Positions 25,533 to 34,525 of a DNA stretch of 64,000 nucleotides are shown one piece after another. The notes under the pieces are model-generated. The model made no database searches, was not told the origin of the DNA, and worked only from the letters and a program-made list of their open reading frames with translations. Within the stretch, counting starts at the first letter, position 1; each line of letters opens with the position of its first letter. The stretch is from Xanthobacter autotrophicus Py2 (GTDB lineage: Bacteria; Pseudomonadota; Alphaproteobacteria; Rhizobiales; Xanthobacteraceae), in assembly GCA_000017645.1 (NCBI GenBank), contig CP000781.1, forward strand, positions 4,141,501 through 4,205,500. Direction: 5' to 3'. A program made the position numbers and the translations under genes.

Positions 25533-27497
25533 TCAGTTGGCCGGCGGCGTCGGCGGCGCGGCCTTGCGTCCGGCCGTGCCGTCCATGGCCGGCTCGGCGG
25601 CGGCGGCACCGGCGCGGCCCTTCACGGCTTCCAGCAGCGGCAGCGCCGCGCCCGAACGCTCGATGAGGCTCAGGGGGTCGGCCATCACCATGGGGGTGTC
25701 CCATGGCCCACGCACGCTGAAGGGCAGGTCCACGCCGGCGGTCGTGCTCTTGCCGGAGGGGAGAACCAGCGAGGCATGGCCGGCCAGGTCCAGGGACCGC
25801 TCGGCGATGGAGATGCTGCCCTCCATGCCCAGGCGCACCTGCTTGCCCTGAAGCTGCATCTCTTCCACCGTCCCCACCCCATCGGCGATGGCGATGCGGC
25901 CGGACAGGTCGGTGAAGGCGGTGCGCCCGCCACGGGCGTCGCTGGTTGCGGAGAGCGGGCGGCGCTCGATGCGCTGGAGCACCTGGGCCACGTCGAGCCC
26001 CGCCAGATAACCGTTGCCGGCGGAGATGGAAGCGGTGCCGGTGAGGGTGCGGGCGATCTCCACCACATTGCCGCCGGCACCCGAAACCTCCACCTGAAGC
26101 GTGCCGGTGCCTTCGATGCGACGCATGCCGGCGATGTCCTCCAGCGACCGGCCGAGGTCCACGTCGGTGGCTTCCGCCTCCAGCCGCACCTCGGCGCCGG
26201 TGGCGCGCCCGTAGGGCAGGGCGGGATCCGGCGCGCCGGGCGCAAGGCTCAACGAGGCGCGCAGGAGCCCGCCCCAGCCGGTGGCCTCGCCCAGTACCAT
26301 CACCAGCCGGCCGCCGGTGAGCACGGCGCTGGCGGCAACGGTGTTCAGGGTGGTCTCGTCCGCCACCACGCGGCCGGCGGACAGGCGCAGGTCGAGGTCG
26401 AAGCCCTCAAGCGGGGATAGGTCGATGGGGCGACGGTCCCAGTTGCGGCCATTGTCGGTGGTCAGGTGGATGCCGCCATAGGGGGTCAGCGTGATCTTGT
26501 CGGCGGCGAATGTGCCCTGCAGCACCGGCCGGCCCTGAACCAGCTTCAGCAGGAAGGCGCCGTCGCCGCGATTGCCGTCGAGGTCCAGCGACGCATCGGT
26601 CAGGGCGAGCCCGCCATCCTCCAGCGCGAGGTGCGTGGACAGGGCGAAGGGGCCGAGGCCGCCACGTGTGGGCGGCTCGATCCCGGCCCAGTCGAGCAGG
26701 TCGCGCAGGGCATCGGCTTCCGCCGACAGGGTGCCGGTGAGGACGGGAGCGGTGCCCAGCGCCGCGCGACCCTGGAAGCGCGCCTCGGCACCGGTGGCGG
26801 CCAGAACCACCCGCGCCGGCGAGGGCGTGCCGTTGAGAAATCCGGCAGCATCATCCAGCACCAGGTTGACGGTGACGCGCTCGTCGCGCCAGTCGAAGGC
26901 GGCACCAAGGGCGAGGCCGCGTCCAGCCACCACCCGGTCGAGGTTGGCGGTAAGGCCGCTGACCAGTTCCCGCGTCAGCCCGCCTTCGGACCGCCAGGCG
27001 ATGGTGCCGTCCACGATTCGCAGCTCAGGCCAGTGGGCAGCGGCGAATATGGGCGCGACCGCGAGGGCCGGGGTAAGGCCGCCGCCGGTCAGCACCAGGG
27101 TGGGATGCTCCACGATCACGTCGTCCACCTCCACCCGGCCGGCGAGGAGGTGCCAGATGTCGAGGCGTGTCACCACGTTCTCGGCGTCGAGGGATTGGCC
27201 CGATGGCAGGGGGAAGGAGACCTTGCCCAGCACCACGCGCGGGGAAGGGAAGAGGCGCAGCGCGGGTTCGCCGAGGATCACCACCTTCTGCCCCGTGGAG
27301 CCGGCGAGCGCGTGCACGGCGATGCGGCGCAACTCGGCACCGGGCACCACCAGGGGCAGGGCGGCCGTAACCACCAGCAGCGCGGCCGTGATCGCGCCGA
27401 TGACGATCGCGACCACCACGCCGGCACGGCGGGCATTTTTTCCAAGGCGCAACATGAAGATCTTGATGGCTCCGATGGCGAAGGGCGCCGCCCGCAT
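25533..27497 (-). CDS. AsmA-family envelope protein
   Basis: A 654-residue protein anchored by one N-terminal transmembrane helix (AGVVVAIVIGAITAALLVVTAALPLVV). The AsmA N-terminal domain then follows (VVILGEPALRLFPSPRVVLGKVSF). The C-terminal AsmA_2 domain ends GVDLPFSVRGPWDTPMVMADP. The ATG at 27497 is supported by GGAGG 6 bp upstream. AsmA-like proteins form beta-taco bridges that move phospholipid across the periplasm. The gene stands alone. Confidence 0.92.
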   Translation of the reverse strand: MRAAPFAIGAIKIFMLRLGKNARRAGVVVAIVIGAITAALLVVTAALPLVVPGAELRRIAVHALAGSTGQKVVILGEPALRLFPSPRVVLGKVSFPLPSGQSLDAENVVTRLDIWHLLAGRVEVDDVIVEHPTLVLTGGGLTPALAVAPIFAAAHWPELRIVDGTIAWRSEGGLTRELVSGLTANLDRVVAGRGLALGAAFDWRDERVTVNLVLDDAAGFLNGTPSPARVVLAATGAEARFQGRAALGTAPVLTGTLSAEADALRDLLDWAGIEPPTRGGLGPFALSTHLALEDGGLALTDASLDLDGNRGDGAFLLKLVQGRPVLQGTFAADKITLTPYGGIHLTTDNGRNWDRRPIDLSPLEGFDLDLRLSAGRVVADETTLNTVAASAVLTGGRLVMVLGEATGWGGLLRASLSLAPGAPDPALPYGRATGAEVRLEAEATDVDLGRSLEDIAGMRRIEGTGTLQVEVSGAGGNVVEIARTLTGTASISAGNGYLAGLDVAQVLQRIERRPLSATSDARGGRTAFTDLSGRIAIADGVGTVEEMQLQGKQVRLGMEGSISIAERSLDLAGHASLVLPSGKSTTAGVDLPFSVRGPWDTPMVMADPLSLIERSGAALPLLEAVKGRAGAAAAEPAMDGTAGRKAAPPTPPAN

Positions 27498-27618
27498 ACG
27501 GTGCCTCCGACCTCGATACGGAGCGGAACCATCTGAGCCGTCTGTGTCGCTTTGATGGCTCCGGCGGGCGCAAGCGCGGCCGATGCACGCCGCGCTTGCC
27601 GTCGGCCATGCCGCAGCG

Positions 27619-29367
27619 TCAATCCGTCCCGGACGGTGAGACCCCTTCGGATGGGGACGGGCTGCTGCTGCGCCCCCGCCCCGCCGACGAGCGCAGGGCG
27701 GACGCTGACATGCGCGCCAGCAGAATCACCGGCCCCAGCCCGACCAGGAGGATGACGAGGGCGGCCAACGCGCCGTCTTCATAGGTGCCGCGCGCGGCCT
27801 CGCCATAGACATGGGTCGCCAGCGTCTCCAGCCCGAGGGGGCGCAGCAGCAGGGTGGCGGGCAGTTCCTTCATGGCGTCCACAAACACGAGCAGCGCGGC
27901 GGTGGCCAGCGCCGGGCGCAGCAGCGGCAGGTGGATGCGGCGCACCGTGCGCGGCTTGGACGAGCCGAGGCTCCGGGCCGCCATGTCGAGGTGGGGGGAC
28001 AGCTTGGCGTAGCCCGCCTCGATGCCGCCGATGGGGATGGCGAGGAAGCGGATGGCCAGCGCCATCACCAGCGCCGCCCCGGAGCCGGAGATCAAAAGCC
28101 CGGTGGAGATGCCGAAGCTCTGGCGCAGGAGATGGTCCAGCGCATTGTCGAAGCCGGCGAGCGGGCTCAGCAGCCCCACCGCCAGCACCGTGCCCGGCAC
28201 CGCATAGCCAAGGCTCGCCACGCGGGCAAAGCCGGAGGCCAGCGGCGCACGGGTGAGGCGTTGGGCCAGCGTGACCACGAGACCGAGCGACAAGGCGAGC
28301 GTGGTGCTGGCGAGGGCGATGCCCGCAGTGGTGGCCGCCTCGCCGAAGATGCGTTCCGGAAAGCCGGTGTCGGCCATCCGTCGCACGGCTGAGATGGACA
28401 GGTGCACGAAGGGCACTACAAAGCCCAGCGTCACCGGCACGGCGCAGAACAGCGCCGCGCCGAGGCCGGCGAGGCCGGTGAGGCGGGTTGGGGCCTGCGG
28501 GCGGGCCGATCCGGTGGCGACGAAGCGCTTGGCCCGCCGCGCCGCCCGTTCCACCAGGATCAGGACGAGCACGAGGGAGAGCATCACCAAAGCGATCTGG
28601 GCCGCGCCGGGCAGGTTCGAGCGGTTCACCCAGGTGGTGTAGATGGAGACGGTCAGGGTGCGCACGCCGAGGAATTCGGACGCGCCGATGTCCCCCAGAG
28701 TTTCCAGCAGCACCAGGGTGAGGCCGGCGACGATGGCGGGCCGGGCCAGCGGCAGGCCGATTCTCAGGAAGGCGCGCCAGCGGCTTGCCCCGAGCGTGCG
28801 GGCGACTTCCAGTGCCGCCGCTGACTGCAGTACGAAGCTCGCGCGCGCCGAGAGGTAGACATAGGGGTAGAGCACCGCCGACAGCACGAGGATGCAGCCG
28901 CCGGTGGAGCGCACATCCGGCAGGCGCAGGTCGCGCGGGCTGGCGATGCCAAGGACGGCCCGTAGCGCCTCCTGCACCGGGCCCAGCGGATGCAGCACGT
29001 CGAGATAGGAGAAGGCGACGATATAGCCCGGCACGGCGAGGGGCAGCAGCAGCGCCCACTCGAGCACCTTGCGGCCGGGAAAGGCGCAGGTGGCCACCAG
29101 CCACGCGCACGGCACCGCAACGGCAACAGTCGAAAGGCCGACGCCGAGCAGCAGCAGCCCCGTCTCCATCAGCGCATTGGGCAGCACCGTGGCGATGAGA
29201 TGGGGCCACATGTCCCCCGAGCCTTCTGCCGCGATCACCGCGAGGCCGATGAGCGGCAGAAGGACGACGAGAGCTACCAGCCCCGCGGCCAGAAGCAGGG
29301 GGGAGATCCGCGCCGGCAGGGCGAAGCGGGCCGGGCGCGGTTTCGGGATAAGGACGGCGTCGGCCAC
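27619..29367 (-). CDS. ferric-iron ABC transporter permease, two-domain
   Basis: A 582-residue permease with two fused BPD_transp_1 halves and about twelve helices. Both halves carry the coupling loop (VARTLGASRWRAFLRIGLPLARPAIVAGL and AARSLGSSKPRTVRRIHLPLLRPALATAALLVF). This layout is that of FbpB/SfuB/AfuB, the Fe(III) importers. Start codon is GTG. It sits 27 bp downstream of the substrate-binding gene. The partner ATPase (FbpC/AfuC) is not next to it in this window, so it must be elsewhere. Confidence 0.92.
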   Translation of the reverse strand: MADAVLIPKPRPARFALPARISPLLLAAGLVALVVLLPLIGLAVIAAEGSGDMWPHLIATVLPNALMETGLLLLGVGLSTVAVAVPCAWLVATCAFPGRKVLEWALLLPLAVPGYIVAFSYLDVLHPLGPVQEALRAVLGIASPRDLRLPDVRSTGGCILVLSAVLYPYVYLSARASFVLQSAAALEVARTLGASRWRAFLRIGLPLARPAIVAGLTLVLLETLGDIGASEFLGVRTLTVSIYTTWVNRSNLPGAAQIALVMLSLVLVLILVERAARRAKRFVATGSARPQAPTRLTGLAGLGAALFCAVPVTLGFVVPFVHLSISAVRRMADTGFPERIFGEAATTAGIALASTTLALSLGLVVTLAQRLTRAPLASGFARVASLGYAVPGTVLAVGLLSPLAGFDNALDHLLRQSFGISTGLLISGSGAALVMALAIRFLAIPIGGIEAGYAKLSPHLDMAARSLGSSKPRTVRRIHLPLLRPALATAALLVFVDAMKELPATLLLRPLGLETLATHVYGEAARGTYEDGALAALVILLVGLGPVILLARMSASALRSSAGRGRSSSPSPSEGVSPSGTD

Positions 29368-29394
29368 TTCAGCCCCGCTTTCAGTCCGGCGGCG

Positions 29395-30483
29395 TCAGTT
29401 GTCGAAGCCGACCTTGTCGATCAGCTCGCTGGCGCGCTTGCGGTTCCTGGCGATGTCCACCAGCGAGATGGTGTCCACCTTCAGCGGGCCGAGGTCGGCG
29501 ATCACCGGATCGATGGTTGCGGTGGCGAGCACCGGATATTCAAGGTTCTGCTGGGCATAGACCGCCTGCATGGCGGGGGAGACGGCAAATTCCAGCAGCT
29601 TCACCGCCTCGGCCTTGTGGGGCGCGTTCTTGGCCACGGCGGCGCCGGAGACGTTCACATGGGTGCCGCCGCCCTCGAAGGTGGGCAGCAGCACGCCGAT
29701 GCCGTCGCCCCACTTCTTCTGGTCGGGGCCGCCCTTGCCGGAGCGCATGAGGCCCACATAATAGGAATTGCCCACGGCGAGATCGCAGATGCCGCCGAGG
29801 ATGTCGCGTGCGCCCTCGCGGTCCCCGCCGGCCGCCTTGCGGGCGAGGTTGGCCTTTACGCCGCGCAGCCACTCTTCCGTCTTCGCCTCGCCGTGATGGA
29901 CGATATAGGCGGCGACCAGCCCCACATTGTAGGGGTGCTGGCCCGAGCGGATGCAGATCTTGCCCTTCCACTTGGGGTCGGCGAGGTCCTCATAGGTGAT
30001 GGCGGAGAGCTTCACCACGTCCTTTGCGGTATAGACCAGCCGCGCACGCAGGGAGAGCGCGAACCAGTTGCCGTCGGGATCGCGGAGGTTGGCGGGAATG
30101 GCGGCCGAGAGCGCGGGCGAGGTGACGGGCTGGGTGACGCCGGCATCCACCACGTCGAGGAGGTTGCCCACATCCACGGTCATCAGCACATCCGCGGGGG
30201 AGCTGGCACCCTCCGCCTTCACCCGCTCGGCCAGGCCGTCCTTGATGTAGACGCTCTTCACCTCGATGCCGGTGGCCTTGGTGAAGGCTTCGAACAGGGG
30301 GGCGGCGAGGCCGGGCTCGCGGGTGGTGTAGACGTTCACCACCTGCTGCGCGCGCGCGGCATGGGGCGCCACAAGCGGGCTCGCCAGAAGAAGCGCGCCG
30401 CCGGCAAGAAGGCTGCGCGAGAACAGACGGCGGGACAGCATGTGCTGCGCGAGGACGCGGCATAAGGGGCGGAACTCGGCCAT
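29395..30483 (-). CDS. ferric-iron ABC transporter substrate-binding protein
   Basis: A 362-residue periplasmic protein of the AfuA/FbpA group. A Tat-like signal (SRRLFSRSLLAGGALLLASPL) follows a short N-terminal leader. The mature part has VVNVYTTREPGLAAPLFEAFTKATGIEVKSVYIKDGLAERVKAEG, then a Tyr-containing GNSYYVGLMRSG, typical iron-binding Tyr positions. The ATG at 30483 has AGAGGGA. It leads the two-gene operon. A possible weak iron-control site lies 130-150 bp upstream. Confidence 0.92.
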   Translation of the reverse strand: MAEFRPLCRVLAQHMLSRRLFSRSLLAGGALLLASPLVAPHAARAQQVVNVYTTREPGLAAPLFEAFTKATGIEVKSVYIKDGLAERVKAEGASSPADVLMTVDVGNLLDVVDAGVTQPVTSPALSAAIPANLRDPDGNWFALSLRARLVYTAKDVVKLSAITYEDLADPKWKGKICIRSGQHPYNVGLVAAYIVHHGEAKTEEWLRGVKANLARKAAGGDREGARDILGGICDLAVGNSYYVGLMRSGKGGPDQKKWGDGIGVLLPTFEGGGTHVNVSGAAVAKNAPHKAEAVKLLEFAVSPAMQAVYAQQNLEYPVLATATIDPVIADLGPLKVDTISLVDIARNRKRASELIDKVGFDN

Positions 30484-30876
30484 CGGTATCCCTCTGTGCT
30501 CCGGCCGCCGCAGGGCCGTCTTGGCAAGATGGGAGTGTGGCTAACCCCTCGCTTTGCGCTCCGTCAACGAAGAAGAAAGTGAGCTGAAAACATTGGAAGG
30601 CGTCTAATTCTTCTTTGAAATCGTTCCAATTATAATGTCATCCGCCGCAGTCCTGCCGTGGCATCAATTGGCACTTTCGGTGCATTGATGGCCTTGCGGT
30701 CGCCTGCTCGGCGGATCTGCGTCACCGACCGTGAATGCTGGCATGCCGGCCCGCGAGCGCGCCAGCCGAGGTCGAACACGAAAAAGCAGATGAAGCGAAA
30801 TGGCGGACAAAACGAAAAAACCCGGCACGAGGCCGGGCTTCATTCGGAGCCTGTCGCGCGCGATGGCGCAGGCGAC
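30484..30876. other. intergenic region between ferric transporter and bfr
   Basis: About 393 bp. It holds the bacterioferritin terminator (30811-30840) and a weak Irr-like box (TTTGAAATCGTTCCAAT, 30614-30630) that matches about 10 of 14 informative positions. Both flanking genes are on the minus strand. I see no gene within it. Confidence 0.5.
30811..30840 (-). terminator. Rho-independent terminator of bfr
   Basis: On the minus strand GCCCGGC-CTCGT-GCCGGG is followed by TTTTTTCGTTTT. It is a strong 6-7 bp GC stem plus U-tract located about 40 bp after the bfr stop. Confidence 0.85.
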
Positions 30877-31356
30877 TCAGTCTTCCAGCTCGCCGATGTG
30901 GTGCTGGGCGTAGAGCTGAAGGCCGAGCTTGGAGACGAGGTCCAGCTGGGTCTCAAGGAAGTCGATGTGGCCTTCCTCGTCCGCCATCAGCTCCTCGAAG
31001 AGGTCGCGGCTGGGATAGTCCTTCACCGAGTGGCAGTAGGTGGCGGCTTCCTGGTAGAGCGCCCGCGCTTCCAGCTCGGCGGCGAGGTCGCAATCGAGGA
31101 TTTCCTTCACGTCCTGGCCGATCCGCAGCGGATCCAGCACCTGCATGTTCGGGAAGCCGTCGAGGAACAGGATGCGGTCGGTGAACTTGTCCGCGTGCAC
31201 CATCTCCTCGATGGACTCGGCACGCCACTTCTTGGCGAGGGCCTTGTAGCCCCAATTGTCGAGCATGCGGTAGTGGAGCCAGTATTGGTTGATGGCGGTC
31301 AGCTCCGAGCGCAGCCCCTTGTTAAGGTACTCGATAACCTTTGCATCACCCTTCAT
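30877..31356 (-). CDS. bfr: bacterioferritin
   Basis: A 159-residue haem ferritin, the standard length. Ferroxidase ligands are in place: E18 ([10 protein letters not shown]), E51 and H54 in EEMVHAD, E94, and E127/H130 in [14 protein letters not shown]. The haem-binding M52 is in the same EEMVHAD block. It stores ferric iron and releases it via a ferredoxin (the bfd-like gene upstream). A well-placed Irr-like box about 45-60 bp upstream suggests Irr control, as known for other alphaproteobacterial bfr genes. Confidence 0.97.
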   Translation of the reverse strand: MKGDAKVIEYLNKGLRSELTAINQYWLHYRMLDNWGYKALAKKWRAESIEEMVHADKFTDRILFLDGFPNMQVLDPLRIGQDVKEILDCDLAAELEARALYQEAATYCHSVKDYPSRDLFEELMADEEGHIDFLETQLDLVSKLGLQLYAQHHIGELED

Positions 31357-31399
31357 ATTCCGCTCCTGAGGCCTGTATGGCGTCTTGTTTGGATTCAGC

Positions 31400-31416
31400 G
31401 TTAGACCAATTCTAAT
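31400..31416. promoter_or_regulatory. Irr (iron control element) box of bfr
   Basis: GTTAGACCAATTCTAAT aligns with the ICE consensus TTTAGAA-N3-TTCTAAA at 11 of 14 informative positions, with arms TTAGA and TCTAA intact. It lies about 45-60 bp upstream of the bfr ATG on the minus strand. Irr usually represses at such sites when iron is low. Confidence 0.65.
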
Positions 31417-31500
31417 GTCGAGGCAATACCGGTTATGGGGTACCCGCGCAATTTCATTCCGCAGCGGAAGTGGTAAGCCCGAATTTGGGAGTGTAAGTCG

Positions 31501-31737
31501 TTACTCCGCCGCCACCATTCCGGTGATGGCTGCGACCGGACAATCCTCCGCGCAGGTGCCGCAATTGTGCGCCTGCGCCTGATCCATCAGGGCGCGGATG
31601 GTGCGGGCACAACGCCCGCACTGGGGGGAGCAACCAAGACAGCGATAGACCTCGCCGGGGGTGCGCAATCCCTGGGAGCCGGCAAGAGCGTCGAGCACTT
31701 GACGGTCTGAAAAGACGTTGCATGAACAAACGATCAT
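31501..31737 (-). CDS. bacterioferritin-associated ferredoxin-like protein
   Basis: A 78-residue (2Fe-2S)-binding Bfd-family protein. The N-terminal CSCN and later QCGRC cysteines match the Bfd cluster ligands. Beyond that it has a C-terminal NCGTCAEDC stretch that E. coli Bfd lacks. Bfd reduces the bacterioferritin haem to release iron. It sits just upstream of bfr on the same strand with its own Irr-like box. The ATG at 31737 is preferred; 31743 is possible. Confidence 0.88.
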   Translation of the reverse strand: MIVCSCNVFSDRQVLDALAGSQGLRTPGEVYRCLGCSPQCGRCARTIRALMDQAQAHNCGTCAEDCPVAAITGMVAAE

Positions 31738-31758
31738 GGCCAAGCTCGGAAGGGCTAA

Positions 31759-31775
31759 ATTGGAAAGCTTCTAAA
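31759..31775. promoter_or_regulatory. Irr (iron control element) box of the bfd-like gene
   Basis: ATTGGAAAGCTTCTAAA matches TTTAGAA-N3-TTCTAAA at 12 of 14 informative positions, with the TTCTAAA half perfect. It lies 20-35 bp upstream of the start, overlapping the probable promoter. Confidence 0.65.
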
Positions 31776-31946
31776 AACTTGTTTCTATTACATTTTTCGC
31801 AGGAAACGGAGACCCCCGTCAACTCCGTAGAAATGCGACATGGTGCTCCCGCCGAGGTCTCGAAAGACTTCGGGGTACCACAATGGAGTAATTCTATTTT
31901 CTAAACCCGCCCAGATGGTGTCTCGCCACCGGAAAATCGCGAGACT

Positions 31947-34343
31947 CTATCGCTGCGGAAGGCGCAGGCGGGCGATCATGCCGCGGGCCGGCTCCGGCGC
32001 CACATCAAGAACCCCGCCGAGCTGTTCGGCCTCCCGGGCGAGACGCGCCAGCCGAAGGGGGCGTCCGGAAGCGGCGAAGCGGTCGGCGGCCGGGGCGGGA
32101 AGGGGCGCGAGCGGATCGTGCGCCGTCGCCAGCGCCACCTCGTCCAGCGCCGCGCCGCCATCGCTGACCTGAAGGCAGGCGCCGGCCGTGCCGTCGTCAA
32201 ACACCGAGACGCTGACGCTCGCCCCCGCCGGGGTTGCGGCAATAGCCTCCTCCAGCATCAGCCGGGCCAGCCGGGTCACCTGCGGGCGCTGGGTCGTCAC
32301 CGTCACCGTCTCGGGCGCATCGAGTCGGAGCGCAATGCCCCGGCGCCGGGCCGCGGGTGCGAGTGCCGCCACCGTGAGGGTCACCAGCCCGGCGATGTCG
32401 CACCGTTCGGGCGCGGCCTCTTCCGGACCGGCAGCAAGGGTTGCGAGGTCGTCGAGGGTCGACGCGACGGCGGCGAATGCCTCGCGCTCCGGCCCGGACA
32501 GGGCGGACGGTGTCGAAGTACCGGTCAGGCGAGCCAGGGGCGCGGCCAGGGCCTGCCGCAGGCGGCTGGCGAGACGGGGCAGCAGGTCCGGCCCCTCGCT
32601 GGCGGCCGCAGGAGCGGACGGTGACTGAGGATCCACCACCACGCACAGCATCTGGTCTTCGGCGCCGGCGCGGGTGAGCGCGGCGCGGGCGGGCGAAACA
32701 GTGCCGGCGCGGTCGCGCAGGGCAAGCGTGACCTGTTCGCGGGCAGCACCCGCCGCCACCCGGTCCATGGCGGCGACCACGGCGGCGCGATCCTGCGGCG
32801 CCACGGCGACAATGAAAGGCTCGCCGGCCAGATCCAGCGCAGAAAAGCCGAGCCGTTCGGCCGCCGCCTGGTTGGCAAACCGGATGGTGCCGTCCGGTTC
32901 CAGCAGGAAGAGCGGCCACGGCACCATGTCGAGCGCGTCGCGGCGGGCGATGGCGCGGGCCTCGCGGCCTTCCAGCTCGCTCAGGGGCCGGATGACATGC
33001 ACCAGCGCTGGCCGGCCGAGGAAGGATGCCGCCACCAGGCGCACCTCCACCGGCAGGCGGGTGCCGGCGGCGGTAGCAAGATGCAGGCTGGCGCCGTCGC
33101 GCACGAGAAGGGCATCGAGCCCGCCGGCCGCCGCGATGTCGGCGAGGTCTTCCCACCCGGTCAGGGTGAGGAGTGTGCGGTTGGCGAAGGTCGCCGCGCC
33201 ATCCTGTTGCACCAGAAGCCCGAGGGGCAGATGGTCGAGCAGGTCGAGGTCGTCGGTTGCGGCTGGATATTCCGATGCGGGTGGGGCGTCGGCTTCGGGC
33301 GCTTGGGCGATGCCGTGCGGCTCGGAGCGGGCAGGGCCGTTCCCATCCGCGTGCGGCAAGGCGTTGAGAGGCGCATCCGGCTGCGGGTCAAGCCGGGGCA
33401 GATCGGGACGCGGCTTCGGCCAGTCCTCGATGGCGGCGGCCAGTGTCCGAGCGATCTCGCGAAAGGCCGAGCGCTCCTGCGGCGACAGGCTGCCGGAGCG
33501 CAACGGCACCACATTCTCCCCGAAGCCGACCGACTCGGCGGCGGGTGGCGGCGGGACCGGGAGCACCGGCCGGGGCTGCGACTCGGGCGGCGATGCGGCG
33601 GCTGCGCTCACCACGCCAAAACCACGGATGCCCTGGCGCCGGCGCCCGGCATCGAACACGGGCGCTCCGCCGAGTGAAAGGTCGAGCGCGGCCTCGTCCG
33701 TGTTTGCGGTGGGCACGTGGGCCTTCACATCGGCGAAGCTGCCGCCGGCGATGGCCTCAGCGACGGCGGCGCCGGACTGAAGCAGGCCCTCATTTTCCAG
33801 GACCGCGAAGGTCGCGCCCATGAATTGGCCGGCGCGGGATCCGAGGGCTTGTGCAAATACCGACGAGAGCGCTCGGATGCGGCCCTCGGCATCGGTCTCG
33901 AAGGTGATGCGCACCGGCTGGGCGAACAGGGGCTGAAGCGCCACGGGAATGGCGGGTGCGCTTGCCGCCTCGCCGGACGCCCCAGCGGCGGGCGCGAAGG
34001 CGGCGGGATCGGCGAACAGCACCGCGGCTCCGGAAGGCAGGGCGAGCGGCGCGTAGCGGAACAGGCGCGGGACAAAGCTGCCTGGCAGGCGCAGGCGGGC
34101 GAAGCCGAAGCGTGCCAGAGTCTGGCGCGACAGCTCCCGTGCCGCCGTCGCCACGATCTGGGGCGCGGGGGTTCCGGCGACCAGTCCAAGGGCGGCGCAC
34201 GCCGGTGTCGCTTCCAGCACGCGGGCGGACGGCACCGCCACCAGGAAGGATGGCAGATCCTGCCGCTGCAGCGGCGCAAGGGCGAGATCCACCCCGGGAA
34301 ACGAACGTGCGCTGGTCTGCGTCATGGGCTGCCGTAGGTCCAT
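31947..34343 (-). CDS. PAS-domain sensor protein with degenerate kinase core
   Basis: About 798 residues from the ATG at 34343; the frame is open to a TTG at 34370. No transmembrane helix. A long N-terminal region is followed by two PAS domains: one near DHLPLGLLVQQDGAATFANRTLLTLTGWEDL, the other near DMVPWPLFLLEPDGTIRFANQAAAERLGFSALDL. The next segment (LLPRLASRLRQALAAPLARLTG) sits where HisKA's H-box should be but has no His. The ATPase-like end lacks a proper N-box Asn (MLEEAIAATPAGASVSVSV). It resembles PdhS/DivL-type cytosolic sensors, so it is probably a pseudokinase that signals by binding. Confidence 0.7.
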   Translation of the reverse strand: MDLRQPMTQTSARSFPGVDLALAPLQRQDLPSFLVAVPSARVLEATPACAALGLVAGTPAPQIVATAARELSRQTLARFGFARLRLPGSFVPRLFRYAPLALPSGAAVLFADPAAFAPAAGASGEAASAPAIPVALQPLFAQPVRITFETDAEGRIRALSSVFAQALGSRAGQFMGATFAVLENEGLLQSGAAVAEAIAGGSFADVKAHVPTANTDEAALDLSLGGAPVFDAGRRRQGIRGFGVVSAAAASPPESQPRPVLPVPPPPAAESVGFGENVVPLRSGSLSPQERSAFREIARTLAAAIEDWPKPRPDLPRLDPQPDAPLNALPHADGNGPARSEPHGIAQAPEADAPPASEYPAATDDLDLLDHLPLGLLVQQDGAATFANRTLLTLTGWEDLADIAAAGGLDALLVRDGASLHLATAAGTRLPVEVRLVAASFLGRPALVHVIRPLSELEGREARAIARRDALDMVPWPLFLLEPDGTIRFANQAAAERLGFSALDLAGEPFIVAVAPQDRAAVVAAMDRVAAGAAREQVTLALRDRAGTVSPARAALTRAGAEDQMLCVVVDPQSPSAPAAASEGPDLLPRLASRLRQALAAPLARLTGTSTPSALSGPEREAFAAVASTLDDLATLAAGPEEAAPERCDIAGLVTLTVAALAPAARRRGIALRLDAPETVTVTTQRPQVTRLARLMLEEAIAATPAGASVSVSVFDDGTAGACLQVSDGGAALDEVALATAHDPLAPLPAPAADRFAASGRPLRLARLAREAEQLGGVLDVAPEPARGMIARLRLPQR

Positions 34344-34525
34344 TCCGCCGGGTGCGGGCCGATTCTGCAAGGCGGAGCGCTGCCCATAGTCATGACGATT
34401 GATTAACGTCAGTGCAATTGGAGCGCTTTTTCGGCATTCATATTGGCGAAGCGCACCTGAGCCATATTAGACTTCATCGGAGCGGTTCAGGTGCGCCGCC
34501 CGAAAACCCTGGAGGAGAAACGGCC

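Noticed and set aside
31852..31946. tRNA-like look of the sequence upstream of the bfd-like gene (TTCGAGACC, GGAGCACCA)
   Set aside because: Folding gives a single imperfect hairpin, not a cloverleaf. There is no D-arm or anticodon arm.
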